Assembly: GCA_942492375.1 (NCBI GenBank)
Contig: CALOEL010000005.1
Coordinates: 62,001-126,000 of the forward strand
DNA: 64,000 nucleotides
Direction of reading: 5' to 3'
Source: JAHEAO01 sp942492375
Lineage (GTDB): Bacteria > Pseudomonadota > Alphaproteobacteria > Rhodobacterales > Rhodobacteraceae
Below are positions 37,329-46,145 of this stretch, piece after piece. The notes under the pieces were generated by a model. That model saw only the letters and a list, made by a program, of their open reading frames with translations, was not told the DNA's origin and did no database searches. The position numbers and the translations under genes were made by a program. The stretch's first letter is position 1; every line of letters starts with the position of its first letter.

Positions 37329-37337
37329 CCTGGTTTC

Positions 37338-38576
37338 TCAGGCCACCTTTTCCAACCCGAAAGTATCATGCAGCGCCTGCACCGCCAGTTCCATATATTT
37401 CCGGTCGATCAGCACCGAGATCTTGATCTCCGACGTGGTGATGACCTTGATATTGATCCCCTCGGCATAGAGCGCCTTGAACATCTGGGCGGCGACCCCG
37501 GCATGCGACCGCATCCCGATCCCGACCACCGAAACCTTGGCCACGTCGGTATCGGTGACGAGGTCATGGAAATTGATCGCCTCCGATGCCTTGGCCGCCA
37601 GCATCGCCTTCTCGGCCCGCGCCACCTGCCCGACCGGCAGCGAGAAGGTCATGTCGGTGCGCCCCTCCTCCGAGATGTTCTGCACGATCATGTCCACGTT
37701 GACACCCGCCTCGGCCAGCGGCCCGAAGATCGCCGCCGCGATCCCCGGCCGGTCGGCGACCGAGATCAGCGTCATCTTGGCTTCGTCGCGGCTGTAGGCG
37801 ACGCCCGAAACAGCTTTGCTTTCCACGATATCCTCCTCGTCGCAGACCAGCGTGCCCGCGGTCTCGTTGTTGTCCTCGAAGCTCGACAGCACCCGCAGTT
37901 TCACCTTGAAACGCATCGCCAGCTCGACCGAGCGGGTCTGCAGCACCTTCGCCCCCAGCGAGGCCAGTTCCAGCATCTCCTCGAAGGCGATCCGTTCTAG
38001 CTTGCGGGCCTTGGCGCTGATCCGGGGATCGGTGGTGTAGACCCCGTCGACATCGGTATAAATATCGCACCGCTCGGCCCCGAACGCCGCCGCGAAAGCC
38101 ACCGCCGTCGTATCCGATCCGCCGCGCCCCAGCGTGGTGATCCGCCCCTCGGGACTGATCCCCTGAAAGCCCGCCACCACGGCAACCTTCATGCCCTGCG
38201 CGAACTTGGCGCTGATATTACCGGTCGGGATCTCCTCGATCCGCGCCGAACTATGGGCCGAGTTCGTCCGGAGCGGAACCTGCCAGCCCTGCCAGCTGCG
38301 CGCCGGAATATCCATCTCCTGTAGCCGCAGCGCCATCAGCCCGGCGGTCACGTTCTCGCCCGAGGAGACCACTGCGTCATATTCCCGTGCATCGTAGAAT
38401 TTCGAGGTCTCGTCGACCCAGCCCACCAGTTCGTTGGTCTTGCCGGACATCGCCGACACGACGACGATCACGTCATATCCATTCGCCACTTCCCGCGCGA
38501 TGCGTTTCGAAGCGCGGTGGATACGGTCCAGCGTCGCCACCGATGTGCCGCCGAATTTCATCACAAGGATTGGCAT
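37338..38576 (-). CDS. lysC: aspartate kinase
   Basis: 412 aa. Phosphorylates aspartate at the head of the lysine, threonine and methionine pathways. The kinase motif KFGGTSV is at residues 7-13, VSAMSGKTNELVG follows, and FGRGGSD-like (TLGRGGSDTTAVA) marks the nucleotide site near residue 170. The last 140 residues are two ACT domains (DRPGIAAAIFGPLAEAGVNV; KVSVVGIGMRSHAGVAA), pointing to feedback control by lysine and/or threonine. It ends with a clear intrinsic terminator. Confidence 0.96.
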   Translation of the reverse strand: MPILVMKFGGTSVATLDRIHRASKRIAREVANGYDVIVVVSAMSGKTNELVGWVDETSKFYDAREYDAVVSSGENVTAGLMALRLQEMDIPARSWQGWQVPLRTNSAHSSARIEEIPTGNISAKFAQGMKVAVVAGFQGISPEGRITTLGRGGSDTTAVAFAAAFGAERCDIYTDVDGVYTTDPRISAKARKLERIAFEEMLELASLGAKVLQTRSVELAMRFKVKLRVLSSFEDNNETAGTLVCDEEDIVESKAVSGVAYSRDEAKMTLISVADRPGIAAAIFGPLAEAGVNVDMIVQNISEEGRTDMTFSLPVGQVARAEKAMLAAKASEAINFHDLVTDTDVAKVSVVGIGMRSHAGVAAQMFKALYAEGINIKVITTSEIKISVLIDRKYMELAVQALHDTFGLEKVA

Positions 38577-38670
38577 GAAGGCGCCCCGTCCCCCGGTTTG
38601 GTCGCGCGCTTCTTATGCGGCGGCGGGGTGAAGGGCAAGGTGGATCAAGGGCAGATGCCAGGTGCGGGAT

Positions 38671-39030
38671 TCACTCCGCCTCGGCGGTAAGGCTGCACCC
38701 GCGGATCAACCAACCCGCCCTGGGATCGCGCACCAGAATGCTGAGGGACACGCCTTCGCCGGTCTCTTCGCCCTCACTGAACCGCGCCAGGCACCAGCCG
38801 AGATCTCCGTCCGATCCAGAGTCGATGATCGAAAGCTCTTTGGCGTTGCCGCCTGCCCCCACCCAATCCCTGTGCAGGACCTCGATTGCCGCCCGCCCCT
38901 GCGCAGGTGGCGCATAGGGAGAGAGCAGCACGGCGTCGTCTGAGAAACAGGCGGCACAGCCTTGCGCATCGCCGGCGCGGTAAGCAATCACCATCCGTTC
39001 CAGAAGCTCTTTCAGGTCGTCCTGGAACAT
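38671..39030 (-). CDS. SnoaL/DUF4440-like (NTF2 fold) protein
   Basis: 119 aa with the NTF2-like layout: an N-terminal helix (DDLKELLERMVIAYRAGD), the CFSDDAVLLSPYAPPAQGRAAI stretch typical of SnoaL-like and DUF4440 proteins (shown in part), and four beta strands after that. Members act as small enzymes or binding proteins; the substrate is unknown. Separate from lysC by 94 bp on the same strand. Confidence 0.75.
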   Translation of the reverse strand: MFQDDLKELLERMVIAYRAGDAQGCAACFSDDAVLLSPYAPPAQGRAAIEVLHRDWVGAGGNAKELSIIDSGSDGDLGWCLARFSEGEETGEGVSLSILVRDPRAGWLIRGCSLTAEAE

Positions 39031-39053
39031 CGTGCTATCCGGTTGAGAGAAGA

Positions 39054-39503
39054 CTAGTTGGTCTTTCGCGGCGGCAGGAACGGCAGCGGCGCGACCGGCA
39101 CGCCATCTTCGACGAGACTCCGGGCCTCGTCGTTCGAGGCTTCACCGTAGATCGACCGTTCCGGCGCGTCACCGACATGGATCTTCCGGGCCTCGTCGGC
39201 GAAATCCTTGCCGACATATTCCGAATGGCGCTGGATCTTTCGCTTCAGCTCCGTGATCGCGGCTTCGGCTGGCGACGAGGGCGCGGCGAGCGCGTGCATC
39301 GGCGCGGATTCGGTGCGAACCGTCTCGCGGTCGTCCTCCTGCGTCCGCACGCGGGGGGCCATCATCGCTTTTTCGACCGCGCCGGTTCCACAATCGGGAC
39401 AGGTCAGCATGCCGGAAAGGCGCAACTTTTCGAAAGCCTCGGCGGACTGGAACCAGCTTTCGAACTGGTGATTGATTTCGCATTTCAGCGCGTAGCGGAT
39501 CAT
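39054..39503 (-). CDS. DUF1178 family protein
   Basis: 149 aa starting MIRYALKCEINHQFESWFQS with a following LTCPDCGTG; the three cysteines (CEINH, CPDC) look like a zinc knuckle. This N-terminal signature identifies DUF1178, widespread in alphaproteobacteria and of unknown function. The middle is Ala-rich linker and the C-terminus helical. ATG 39503 is the conserved start; the upstream frame is not coding. Confidence 0.85.
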   Translation of the reverse strand: MIRYALKCEINHQFESWFQSAEAFEKLRLSGMLTCPDCGTGAVEKAMMAPRVRTQEDDRETVRTESAPMHALAAPSSPAEAAITELKRKIQRHSEYVGKDFADEARKIHVGDAPERSIYGEASNDEARSLVEDGVPVAPLPFLPPRKTN

Positions 39504-39611
39504 CAACGCCTCACTCTGCCCCGCTGCACAAAATATAGCTACTGGACAAAATGGCAACCGCCAGCTGCTGGGCGCCCCCAATGACGATGCTGCGCCATGA
39601 TATTTCGACTG

Positions 39612-40430
39612 TTACTGCCCGGGCGCCGGCACCCTGAATGTCAGCGAAGCCCAGAGCGATTCCCAGACTTCCGACTCCGCGGCATCATCGGCCGCCAGCG
39701 GAAGCATGGTCACCGAATCGAGCAGATATTCGTGGCCCGCTTCAACCGGAATGCTCGCGACCCCCTCGGCATCGGTAATCTCGGTTCGGATGCTCACCAT
39801 GCCCTCGGGGTCGCGGTCGAAGATCTCGATCTGGACCTCTTCACGCGGCTCGCCCTGATACAGCACTCGTACCGGCAATCCGCCGGGCAGGTCGTCGGTA
39901 TAGGGATTGGCCAGCGCGACGATCTCGGTTCGTAAACCGACTTCTCGGTCCGCGCCGCTGCCCTCGCCCACCGCGACCAGCGCCTTTGCGAACCGCCGGT
40001 AGCGCTCTTTCACGTCCTCCTGAGGCAGGTCCCTTTCGGCATGAAGCGACAGGACCCCGTCAAGCTTCTTTTGCTCGACGAAATCCACGAACTTTTCCCA
40101 GCTGTCCCAGGTCAGGGAACTGTCGGTGGTTTCGTGGACAACGATCCAAAGCCCGTCCCCGGGTGCGGCCATGTCAAGCGCCGGCCGGTCGCCGATGCGG
40201 GAGTCGACCGGTATCACCGTGTCGCCCGACACGATGTCGAAACGCACGGAATTCTGCGGAATGTAGCTGAAGGCGGCGCCCTTGAATTCCTGCCCGACGC
40301 GCAGATCGGCACGAATTGCCGCGCCGGTCTCGACGGCATAATCCTGCGGCTGTATCCAGAATTCGTGGGCGACCGCCGGCAGAGCGCTAGCTAGCATCAG
40401 GGTCAGAACATGGAGCGTCGGAACTTTCAT
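39612..40430 (-). CDS. DUF4198 domain periplasmic protein
   Basis: 272 aa exported protein: signal peptide MKVPTLHVLTLMLASALPAVA, then HEFWIQP, the standard opening of DUF4198 proteins. These are often found next to nickel or cobalt uptake genes. A beta-rich C-terminal half (PVRVLYQGEPREEVQIEI) resembles a carbonic-anhydrase-unlike Ig-type fold. The ATG shares bases with the start of the divergent HupE/UreJ-like gene (CATG at 40428-40431), so the two are likely a functional pair. Confidence 0.8.
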   Translation of the reverse strand: MKVPTLHVLTLMLASALPAVAHEFWIQPQDYAVETGAAIRADLRVGQEFKGAAFSYIPQNSVRFDIVSGDTVIPVDSRIGDRPALDMAAPGDGLWIVVHETTDSSLTWDSWEKFVDFVEQKKLDGVLSLHAERDLPQEDVKERYRRFAKALVAVGEGSGADREVGLRTEIVALANPYTDDLPGGLPVRVLYQGEPREEVQIEIFDRDPEGMVSIRTEITDAEGVASIPVEAGHEYLLDSVTMLPLAADDAAESEVWESLWASLTFRVPAPGQ

Positions 40431-41598
40431 GAGCAGAATGCCTCTTTCGGCTTGCCGTCTCAAGCTGGCGCAGTTCCTGCGCCTGTCAAGCCTGATCCTC
40501 GTTGCCGCGCTCTGCGCGCTGGCGGCAAGCGACAGCCGCGCGCATGAGATACGGCCCGCCATTGCCGACATAAACCTGACCACGGATCGCGCCGAAATCG
40601 AAATTCGGCTGTCGCTCGAGCCGATCATCGCCGGCATCGACCTGAGCGAGGTCCAGGACACCAACGCCTCGCCCCTGGCCGACCGCTACGACGCGCTGCG
40701 GGCCGAAAACCCCGAGGCGCTGGCCGATGACTTCCGTGGCCTGTGGCCGACAATTGCCGAAGACATCCGGTTGTTCGCCGGCGACGGCCGGGTCGCGATG
40801 ACGCTGCAAGACGTGACGGTGATCCCGGAACCCGACCTCGAACTGCCGCGGGACGCCCGCGTTGTTCTGGCGGCGTCGCTGCCGGAAGACGGCAGCCCGG
40901 TCACGCTGGGATGGGATGCGGCCTTCGGACCGCTTGTGGTCCGTCAAGGCGCCGAGGAGGAAGACGGCTATTCCGGCTACCTTACCGAAGGCGCCGACAG
41001 CGAGCCGATGCCCCGGACCGGCAGCGCACAGCAATCCTGGCTGTCGGCCTTCGTCGATTACGTGCGGATCGGCTTCGAACATATCGTTCCGAAGGGTCTC
41101 GATCACATCCTCTTCGTGCTCGGCCTGTTCTTCTTCTCGCTGCAAATGCGGCCGCTGCTCTATCAGGTGACGGCCTTTACTTTGGCCCATACCGTAACGC
41201 TCGCCATCGCCACGCTCGGCCTGTTGCAGATCCCGGCAAGCATCGTAGAACCGCTGATCGCGGCCTCGATCGTATACGTGGCGGTCGAGAATATCTTCCT
41301 GCAGCGATATCGCCCCTGGCGCACCGTCGTGGTCTTCGGTTTCGGTCTGCTCCACGGTCTCGGCTTCGCGTCGGTCCTCGGCGATATCGGCCTCAATCCA
41401 GCGCGTTTTGTCACCGGGCTTATCGGTTTCAATATCGGCGTCGAACTGGGTCAGCTCGCGGTGATCGCCGCCGCGTTCCTGACGATCGGCCTTTGGTTTG
41501 GCCGCAAGAGCTGGTACCGGTCGGCAATCTCCGTCCCCGCATCTACGGCGATCGCAATCGTCGGGGCCTACTGGTTCGTCGAGCGGGTTTTCCTCTAG
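40429..41598 (+). CDS. HupE/UreJ family membrane protein
   Basis: 389 aa. Signal-like N-terminus ending DSRAHEIRPA, a periplasmic domain to about residue 200, then six hydrophobic helices with the family motif FEHIVPKGLDHILFVLGLF and the second histidine block GFGLLHGLGFASVLGDIGL. HupE/UreJ proteins are thought to move nickel or cobalt across the membrane. The ATG at 40429 overlaps the divergent start by two bases and has no good ribosome site; 40438 is another ATG. Its promoter would lie inside the neighbouring gene. Confidence 0.83.
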   Translation: MSRMPLSACRLKLAQFLRLSSLILVAALCALAASDSRAHEIRPAIADINLTTDRAEIEIRLSLEPIIAGIDLSEVQDTNASPLADRYDALRAENPEALADDFRGLWPTIAEDIRLFAGDGRVAMTLQDVTVIPEPDLELPRDARVVLAASLPEDGSPVTLGWDAAFGPLVVRQGAEEEDGYSGYLTEGADSEPMPRTGSAQQSWLSAFVDYVRIGFEHIVPKGLDHILFVLGLFFFSLQMRPLLYQVTAFTLAHTVTLAIATLGLLQIPASIVEPLIAASIVYVAVENIFLQRYRPWRTVVVFGFGLLHGLGFASVLGDIGLNPARFVTGLIGFNIGVELGQLAVIAAAFLTIGLWFGRKSWYRSAISVPASTAIAIVGAYWFVERVFL

Positions 41599-41606
41599 CC
41601 CCGCGA

Positions 41607-42062
41607 TCAGGTCGTTTCGTTTTCCAGATGCAGCTTGATGTTCAACAGAACCTCCTGCATCGCCGTCGTTTCCCGCAGCAGCCGCTTGGCTTCATTGATG
41701 GTTATGATCCCGTCCTCGATCGACTGGTTGTACTCCGCCATAAGCATCCCGAACCGCTGGCTCAGCGTCACGACATCGCTGTTCACGCCGCTGCCCTTCG
41801 AATTCCGGTGCTCTGAATCGTAGGAAACCGTGAGCTGCTGCAACTCCGCCAGGGCGCTGGTGACATGCGGATATTTCGACGCGGCTTCCAGCAGGGCCAC
41901 CGCGTCGATCGGCATGAAACGGTCGGCATGTTCCGGCGCATCCGAATAATAGCGCCCAAGCGTCGTCTTAGACTTTCCGGTTATCTTGCAGGCGCGTTCC
42001 AGGCCGACATCCTTGACCAGCGCCTCGGTGCATTTCTTCAGGAATTTCTCGGCAACACTCAT
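41607..42062 (-). CDS. hypothetical protein with HTH-like N-terminus
   Basis: 151 aa. GLERACKITGKSKTTLGRYYSD near residue 20 looks like a helix-turn-helix; the rest is helical, with a probable coiled coil at the end (SIEDGIITINEAKRLLRET). A DNA-binding or phage-derived regulator is possible. Start ATG 42062, or 42065 just before it. It is convergent with the HupE-like gene, 8 bp apart. No known family. Confidence 0.6.
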   Translation of the reverse strand: MSVAEKFLKKCTEALVKDVGLERACKITGKSKTTLGRYYSDAPEHADRFMPIDAVALLEAASKYPHVTSALAELQQLTVSYDSEHRNSKGSGVNSDVVTLSQRFGMLMAEYNQSIEDGIITINEAKRLLRETTAMQEVLLNIKLHLENETT

Positions 42063-42252
42063 CATCTCGCCCCGCTCTTGCGCCCAGGAAGGCAATAGCC
42101 TCGCCTTTTTCCCATTACCGGTCTATTTGCTGAAAGTCATCAATCTGTTGCGCCGCCTCACCCAAACGGCGGCCTCGACCCGCCCCCGGATTTCGGACAC
42201 CAGATATCGCAAAATGCTTGAACCGGATCGTTCAGGCTGGCTAGAACCCGGC

Positions 42253-42846
42253 ATGGCAAAGCTCTATTTCCACTATTCGACAATGAACGCGGGCAAATCC
42301 ACGCTGTTGTTGCAGGCGTCCTACAACTACCGTGAACGCGGCATGAACACCTATCTGTTGACCGCGCAATTGGACAACCGTTCAGGCGAAGGCCGTATCG
42401 GGTCCCGGATCGGTATCGGCGAAGAAGCCGACACATTCGCCCCCGGGGAGGATCTGTTCCGGAAGATCGCCAGTCGCCAGGCGCTGGACGATCTCGCCTG
42501 CGTCTTCGTCGACGAGGCGCAGTTCCTGGAAAAGGAACAGGTCTGGCAACTCGCGCGGGCGGTTGACGACCTGAAGGTGCCGATCATGTGCTACGGGCTG
42601 CGGGGCGACTTCCGGGGCGAGCTTTTTCCCGGCTCGGCGGCGCTGCTGGCGCTCGCCGACGAGATGAGAGAGGCGCGCACAATCTGCCATTGCGGCAAGA
42701 AGGCTACCATGGTGGTGCGGCAGGATGCGGCGGGAAACGTCGTCACCGATGGCGCGCAGGTGCAGATCGGCGGCAACGAAACCTATATATCGCTCTGCCG
42801 CCGCCACTGGCGCGAGGCGATGGGCGAACGGCCGCGCGACTGCTAG
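42253..42846 (+). CDS. tdk: thymidine kinase
   Basis: 197 aa, type II thymidine kinase: phosphorylates thymidine for salvage. P-loop YSTMNAGKST at residues 8-17, Walker B-like VFVDEAQFL, the lasso region GLRGDFRGELFPGS and the zinc-binding pair CHCGKKA with CRRHW. The start at 42253 begins MAKLYFHYS; the upstream open frame is spurious. It overlaps the convergent csaA end by 4 bp. Confidence 0.95.
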   Translation: MAKLYFHYSTMNAGKSTLLLQASYNYRERGMNTYLLTAQLDNRSGEGRIGSRIGIGEEADTFAPGEDLFRKIASRQALDDLACVFVDEAQFLEKEQVWQLARAVDDLKVPIMCYGLRGDFRGELFPGSAALLALADEMREARTICHCGKKATMVVRQDAAGNVVTDGAQVQIGGNETYISLCRRHWREAMGERPRDC

Positions 42847-43178
42847 AACATGCGCCCGCCAAGCGGCACGTCCTGATCTGTCCCCAAAAGCACCACCTCG
42901 CCGTCTTCGTCCGGCACACCAAGCACCAGCACCTCCGACATCACCTTGCCGATTTGGCGCGGCGGGAAATTGACCACCGCCAGCACTTGCCGACCCAGCA
43001 GCGTTTCGGGTTCATAATGGCGCGTGATCTGCGCCGAGCTTTTCTTCTCGCCGATCTCGGGGCCGAAATCGAGCCATAGCTTGTAGGCAGGTTTGCGCGC
43101 CTCCGGATAGGGCTCGACGCGGGTGATCTGTCCGACCCGGATATCGACCTTCTGGAAATCGTCATAGCTGATCGTCAT
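42843..43178 (-). CDS. csaA: tRNA-binding protein, CsaA-like
   Basis: 111 aa OB-fold protein of the EMAP/Arc1 type. Signature: FQKVDIRVGQI near residue 8, KLWLDFG, and the C-terminal block VLAVVNFPPRQIGKVMSEVLVLG (given in part). Bacillus CsaA binds tRNA and has chaperone-like activity. It follows proC with a 4-bp overlap. Confidence 0.88.
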   Translation of the reverse strand: MTISYDDFQKVDIRVGQITRVEPYPEARKPAYKLWLDFGPEIGEKKSSAQITRHYEPETLLGRQVLAVVNFPPRQIGKVMSEVLVLGVPDEDGEVVLLGTDQDVPLGGRMF

Positions 43179-43990
43179 TTCGAAAGCTCCCGGCTGCGAT
43201 CCGCCGCCGCCCTGACCGCGTCGCGCAACAGCGGCGGGAAGCCGCGGTCCTCGTCCATCAGGACGGCAAGCGCCGCCGCCGTGGTGCCGCCGGGGCTGGT
43301 GACGTTGACCCGCAACGCGGCCGGCTCTTCCTTGGCTTCCTCAGCCAGCGCGCCGGCGCCCGCCACCGTCGCCTTGGCCAGCCGCATCGCCAGTTCGGCG
43401 GGCAGGCCCTGCGCCTCGCCCGCCGCGGCCAGCGTCTCGATCAGGTGAAATACATAGGCCGGGCCAGAACCGGAAACCCCGGTCACCGCATCAATCTGCT
43501 CCTCTGCCTCCAGCCGGACGACCTGCCCGACCGCCGACAGCAGGTTTTCGGCCAGATCGCATTGCGCCACCGAGGCATGCGCATTGCCGATCATTGCGGT
43601 GATCCCGCGTCCGACCGCCGCGGGCGTGTTCGGCATCGCGCGGATAATCGGCGTTTCAGCGCCAAGGGCGGTCTCGTAGGCCGCGATCGGGGTTCCCGCC
43701 GCCACCGAGACAAACAGCGTATCGCCGTTGCCGAGCGGCTTCAGGACCGGCAGCGCATCGCCCATCATCTGCGGCTTCACCGCGATCAGCACGATCGCGG
43801 GGTTCTCAGGCAGTTCTTCGTTCAGATGCAGTCCCGCGACCGAGCGCAGCCAGTCCGAAGGCTGCGGATCGAGGATCCAGACCGACGCGGCGGGCAGCCC
43901 GCGCTTCAGCCAGCCCGCAAGCATCGCCGAGCCCATCTTGCCGCATCCCAGAAGCACCAGCCCGCGCTGGCCTATCGCCGAAAATTCCAT
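43175..43990 (-). CDS. proC: pyrroline-5-carboxylate reductase
   Basis: 271 aa. Final step of proline synthesis: pyrroline-5-carboxylate plus NADPH to proline. N-terminal cofactor motif LVLLGCGKMGSAMLAGW, middle block FVSVAAGTPIAAYE with IIRAMPNTPAAVGRG, and the C-terminal substrate signature DAVTGVSGSGPAYVFHLIE plus VTSPGGTTAAAL. It overlaps csaA (ATGA). Separate from the ocd route to proline at the left end of the window. Confidence 0.95.
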   Translation of the reverse strand: MEFSAIGQRGLVLLGCGKMGSAMLAGWLKRGLPAASVWILDPQPSDWLRSVAGLHLNEELPENPAIVLIAVKPQMMGDALPVLKPLGNGDTLFVSVAAGTPIAAYETALGAETPIIRAMPNTPAAVGRGITAMIGNAHASVAQCDLAENLLSAVGQVVRLEAEEQIDAVTGVSGSGPAYVFHLIETLAAAGEAQGLPAELAMRLAKATVAGAGALAEEAKEEPAALRVNVTSPGGTTAAALAVLMDEDRGFPPLLRDAVRAAADRSRELSK

Positions 43991-44050
43991 GACTCTCTCC
44001 GCTTTTGCGCCGCCACCCTACAAAGACAGGAGCGCGCGGAAAACCGTCAA

Positions 44051-44083
44051 TTCATTGTCTCGGAAATATCCCCGCCGGCGGCC
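44051..44083 (-). repeat. copy of the CCTCCGGCGGGGATATTTT repeat
   Basis: Minus-strand copy of the intergenic repeat: GCCGGCGGGGATATTTCC then GAGACAATGAA. It lies between proC and the YbjN-like gene, both also on the minus strand. Confidence 0.7.
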
Positions 44084-44108
44084 GGTTCCTCTCAGGAAAA
44101 CCGTTCTG

Positions 44109-44612
44109 TCAGGCGCGCCCGTAGGCCTCGGCCATGGCGACCTGCAAGGCATCGTCGATGCCGCGGTCGCCCCAGGCGACCAGCTGGAAGGCCGGGTAGA
44201 ATCGCTCTGCCGACATGACGGCGGCGCTGATCAGCGTGTCGATCTGCTCCGGCCCGGCCACCTGGCCGCCGGCAAGAACCAGACCATAGCGATAGACCAT
44301 CAGCCGCTGTTCGAGCCAGAAGGTGAAAGCTCCGGCCCAGCACTTGTCATTGATCCGGTTCAGCGTCTCGTAGATCTGGCCCAACTTCTCCTGCGGCGGC
44401 TCCATCTCGAAGGTGCAGATCAGCCGCAGCGTCTCGTCATAGCCGGACCAGGCCAGGGTGATCGAATAGGTCCGCCATTGTCCTTCCACCGCCATTGCGA
44501 TCTGATCGTCGGCGATCCGGTCGAAATCCCATTCATGATGCGCGGCGATATGTTCGACGATATCGATCGGATGAAGATCTTCCGTCGTGAAATCATGCTC
44601 TGATAGCGACAT
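44109..44612 (-). CDS. YbjN domain-containing protein
   Basis: 167 aa, with the YbjN-type layout: HPIDIVEHIAAHHEWDFDRI early and a sheet plus helix through AMAVEGQWRTYSITLAWSG. YbjN in Escherichia coli affects motility and stress responses; the mechanism is unknown. The start MSLSEH at 44612 is chosen because GAGGCCGGGC precedes it. It is upstream of proC on the same strand with the repeat between them. Confidence 0.83.
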   Translation of the reverse strand: MSLSEHDFTTEDLHPIDIVEHIAAHHEWDFDRIADDQIAMAVEGQWRTYSITLAWSGYDETLRLICTFEMEPPQEKLGQIYETLNRINDKCWAGAFTFWLEQRLMVYRYGLVLAGGQVAGPEQIDTLISAAVMSAERFYPAFQLVAWGDRGIDDALQVAMAEAYGRA

Positions 44613-44841
44613 GCCCGGCCTCATCTGTTGTAGCCCTGCGGGTTTCTTGCCCCACTAAGACTAGGTGCCTGCTCAAGGTCCGGCGGTGCTATTCGCCGCC
44701 CTTACTAGATATGGTGTTCGCAAAGGGGCAGTCTGTAAAGCGCTATTTTCAGGTTTTTCTGCAATTGTTGCTGTTGACCCGGCGATCCGCGCGGTGCAGC
44801 GGGCCGAGTCCTCCACAGCCCTTTACGGCCATCGGGCAACG

Positions 44842-44870
44842 AAAAAGCGCGCACCCGGGGCGCGCACTTT
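44842..44870 (-). terminator. intrinsic terminator of ubiK
   Basis: On the minus strand GCGCGC-CCCGGGT-GCGCGC is followed by TTTTTC, just 20 bp after the ubiK stop codon. Confidence 0.85.
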
Positions 44871-44889
44871 GTGGTTGGGCTGCGTGCCG

Positions 44890-45162
44890 TTACTTCTTCG
44901 GGGCCGCCTTGGCTTTCTTGCCCGAGCCACCTTCCAGCGCCTCAATACGTGCCAGAAGTGCCGCGTTTTCCTCGCGCGCTTTCTGGGCCATGGCGCGCAC
45001 CGCGTCGAACTCTTCCCGCGTCACAAAATCGCGGTCGGCCATCCAGCGATCGACCCAACCCTTCATCGCGGTCTCGGCCTCGTCCCTGGCGCCTTGGGCC
45101 ACACCCATCGCATTGGTCATCAGCTGCGAGAAATCGTCGAGAATCTTGTTGCGGCTCTGCAT
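44890..45162 (-). CDS. ubiK: ubiquinone biosynthesis accessory factor UbiK family protein
   Basis: 90 aa beginning MQSRNKILDDFSQLMTNAMG, the family opening. The last 45 residues form a coiled coil (AMAQKAREENAALLARIEALE) with a Lys/Ala-rich tail. UbiK helps the Ubi enzyme complex in aerobic ubiquinone synthesis. Start ATG 45162 follows GGAGGCCGTG; an ATG at 45174 is less likely. Divergent from lgt. Confidence 0.87.
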   Translation of the reverse strand: MQSRNKILDDFSQLMTNAMGVAQGARDEAETAMKGWVDRWMADRDFVTREEFDAVRAMAQKAREENAALLARIEALEGGSGKKAKAAPKK

Positions 45163-45257
45163 CACGGCCTCCATCGCCTAGTCTTTCCACAATATGGGAC
45201 GCCACCGCCCGAACCACAAGGTTGACTTCCCCCAAGGCGCCGCCCATTCATGCCGCC

Positions 45258-46145
45258 ATGATCGCCGCCGCCATTCCCTTTCCCGACATCGGACCAGAGG
45301 TCTTCTCAATCGACTTCGGGGGCTTTTCCTTTGCCCTACGCTGGTACGCGCTGGCCTATATCGCAGGCATCCTGATCGGCTGGCGCATGGTCGCCCGGAT
45401 CCTCGCCACGCCAAGGCTCTGGCCCGCCGACACGCCGCCGATGACACGCGGCCAGCTCGAGGATCTGCTGACCTGGATCATCATCGGCGTGATCGCCGGC
45501 GGCAGGCTGGGCTTCGTGCTGTTCTACCAGCCGGGCTATTACCTTTCCAACCCGGCAGAGATCCCGATGATCTGGCAGGGCGGCATGTCGTTTCACGGCG
45601 GCTTCCTCGGCGTGCTCTCGGCATTCTGGCTGTTCTGCCGCCGCCACGGCCTGCCCTTCGCGCAGATCGCCGACGCGATGGCCCTCGCCACCCCGCCCGG
45701 CCTGTTTCTCGGGCGGCTCGCGAATTTCGTGAATGCCGAGCTGTGGGGCCGCCCCAGCGACCTGCCCTGGGCGGTGATCTTCCCGGGCCAGGCGGCGCAG
45801 GACTGCCCCGGCGTGGAAGGCCCCTGCGCCCGCCATCCCTCGCAACTCTACGAGGCGGGGATGGAAGGGCTGATCCTCGGCCTGCTGCTACTGTTCCTGG
45901 TCTGGCGGCGCGGCTGGCTGAAGCGCCCCGGCGGGATCGCCGGGCTGTTCCTTCTGGGCTACGGCCTGTCGCGCTTCGTCGTCGAGTTCTTCCGCCAGGC
46001 CGACGATCAGTTCATCACCCCGGACAACCCGATGGGCCACGTCCTGCGCGCCGGGGAATTTGGCCTGTCGATGGGCCAGATCCTCTCGCTGCCGATGATC
46101 CTCGCGGGGATTGCCTTCATCCTCTGGTCCCGCCGCCGAGGATGA
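45258..46145 (+). CDS. lgt: prolipoprotein diacylglyceryl transferase
   Basis: 295-aa inner-membrane enzyme that transfers diacylglycerol from phosphatidylglycerol to the lipobox cysteine of lipoproteins. About seven hydrophobic segments; family blocks GGRLGFVLFYQPGYYL, WQGGMSFHGGFLG and the signature region GRLANFVNAELWGR. Its stop overlaps the midA start (ATGA). The lipoprotein at 15018 is one possible client. Confidence 0.95.
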   Translation: MIAAAIPFPDIGPEVFSIDFGGFSFALRWYALAYIAGILIGWRMVARILATPRLWPADTPPMTRGQLEDLLTWIIIGVIAGGRLGFVLFYQPGYYLSNPAEIPMIWQGGMSFHGGFLGVLSAFWLFCRRHGLPFAQIADAMALATPPGLFLGRLANFVNAELWGRPSDLPWAVIFPGQAAQDCPGVEGPCARHPSQLYEAGMEGLILGLLLLFLVWRRGWLKRPGGIAGLFLLGYGLSRFVVEFFRQADDQFITPDNPMGHVLRAGEFGLSMGQILSLPMILAGIAFILWSRRRG

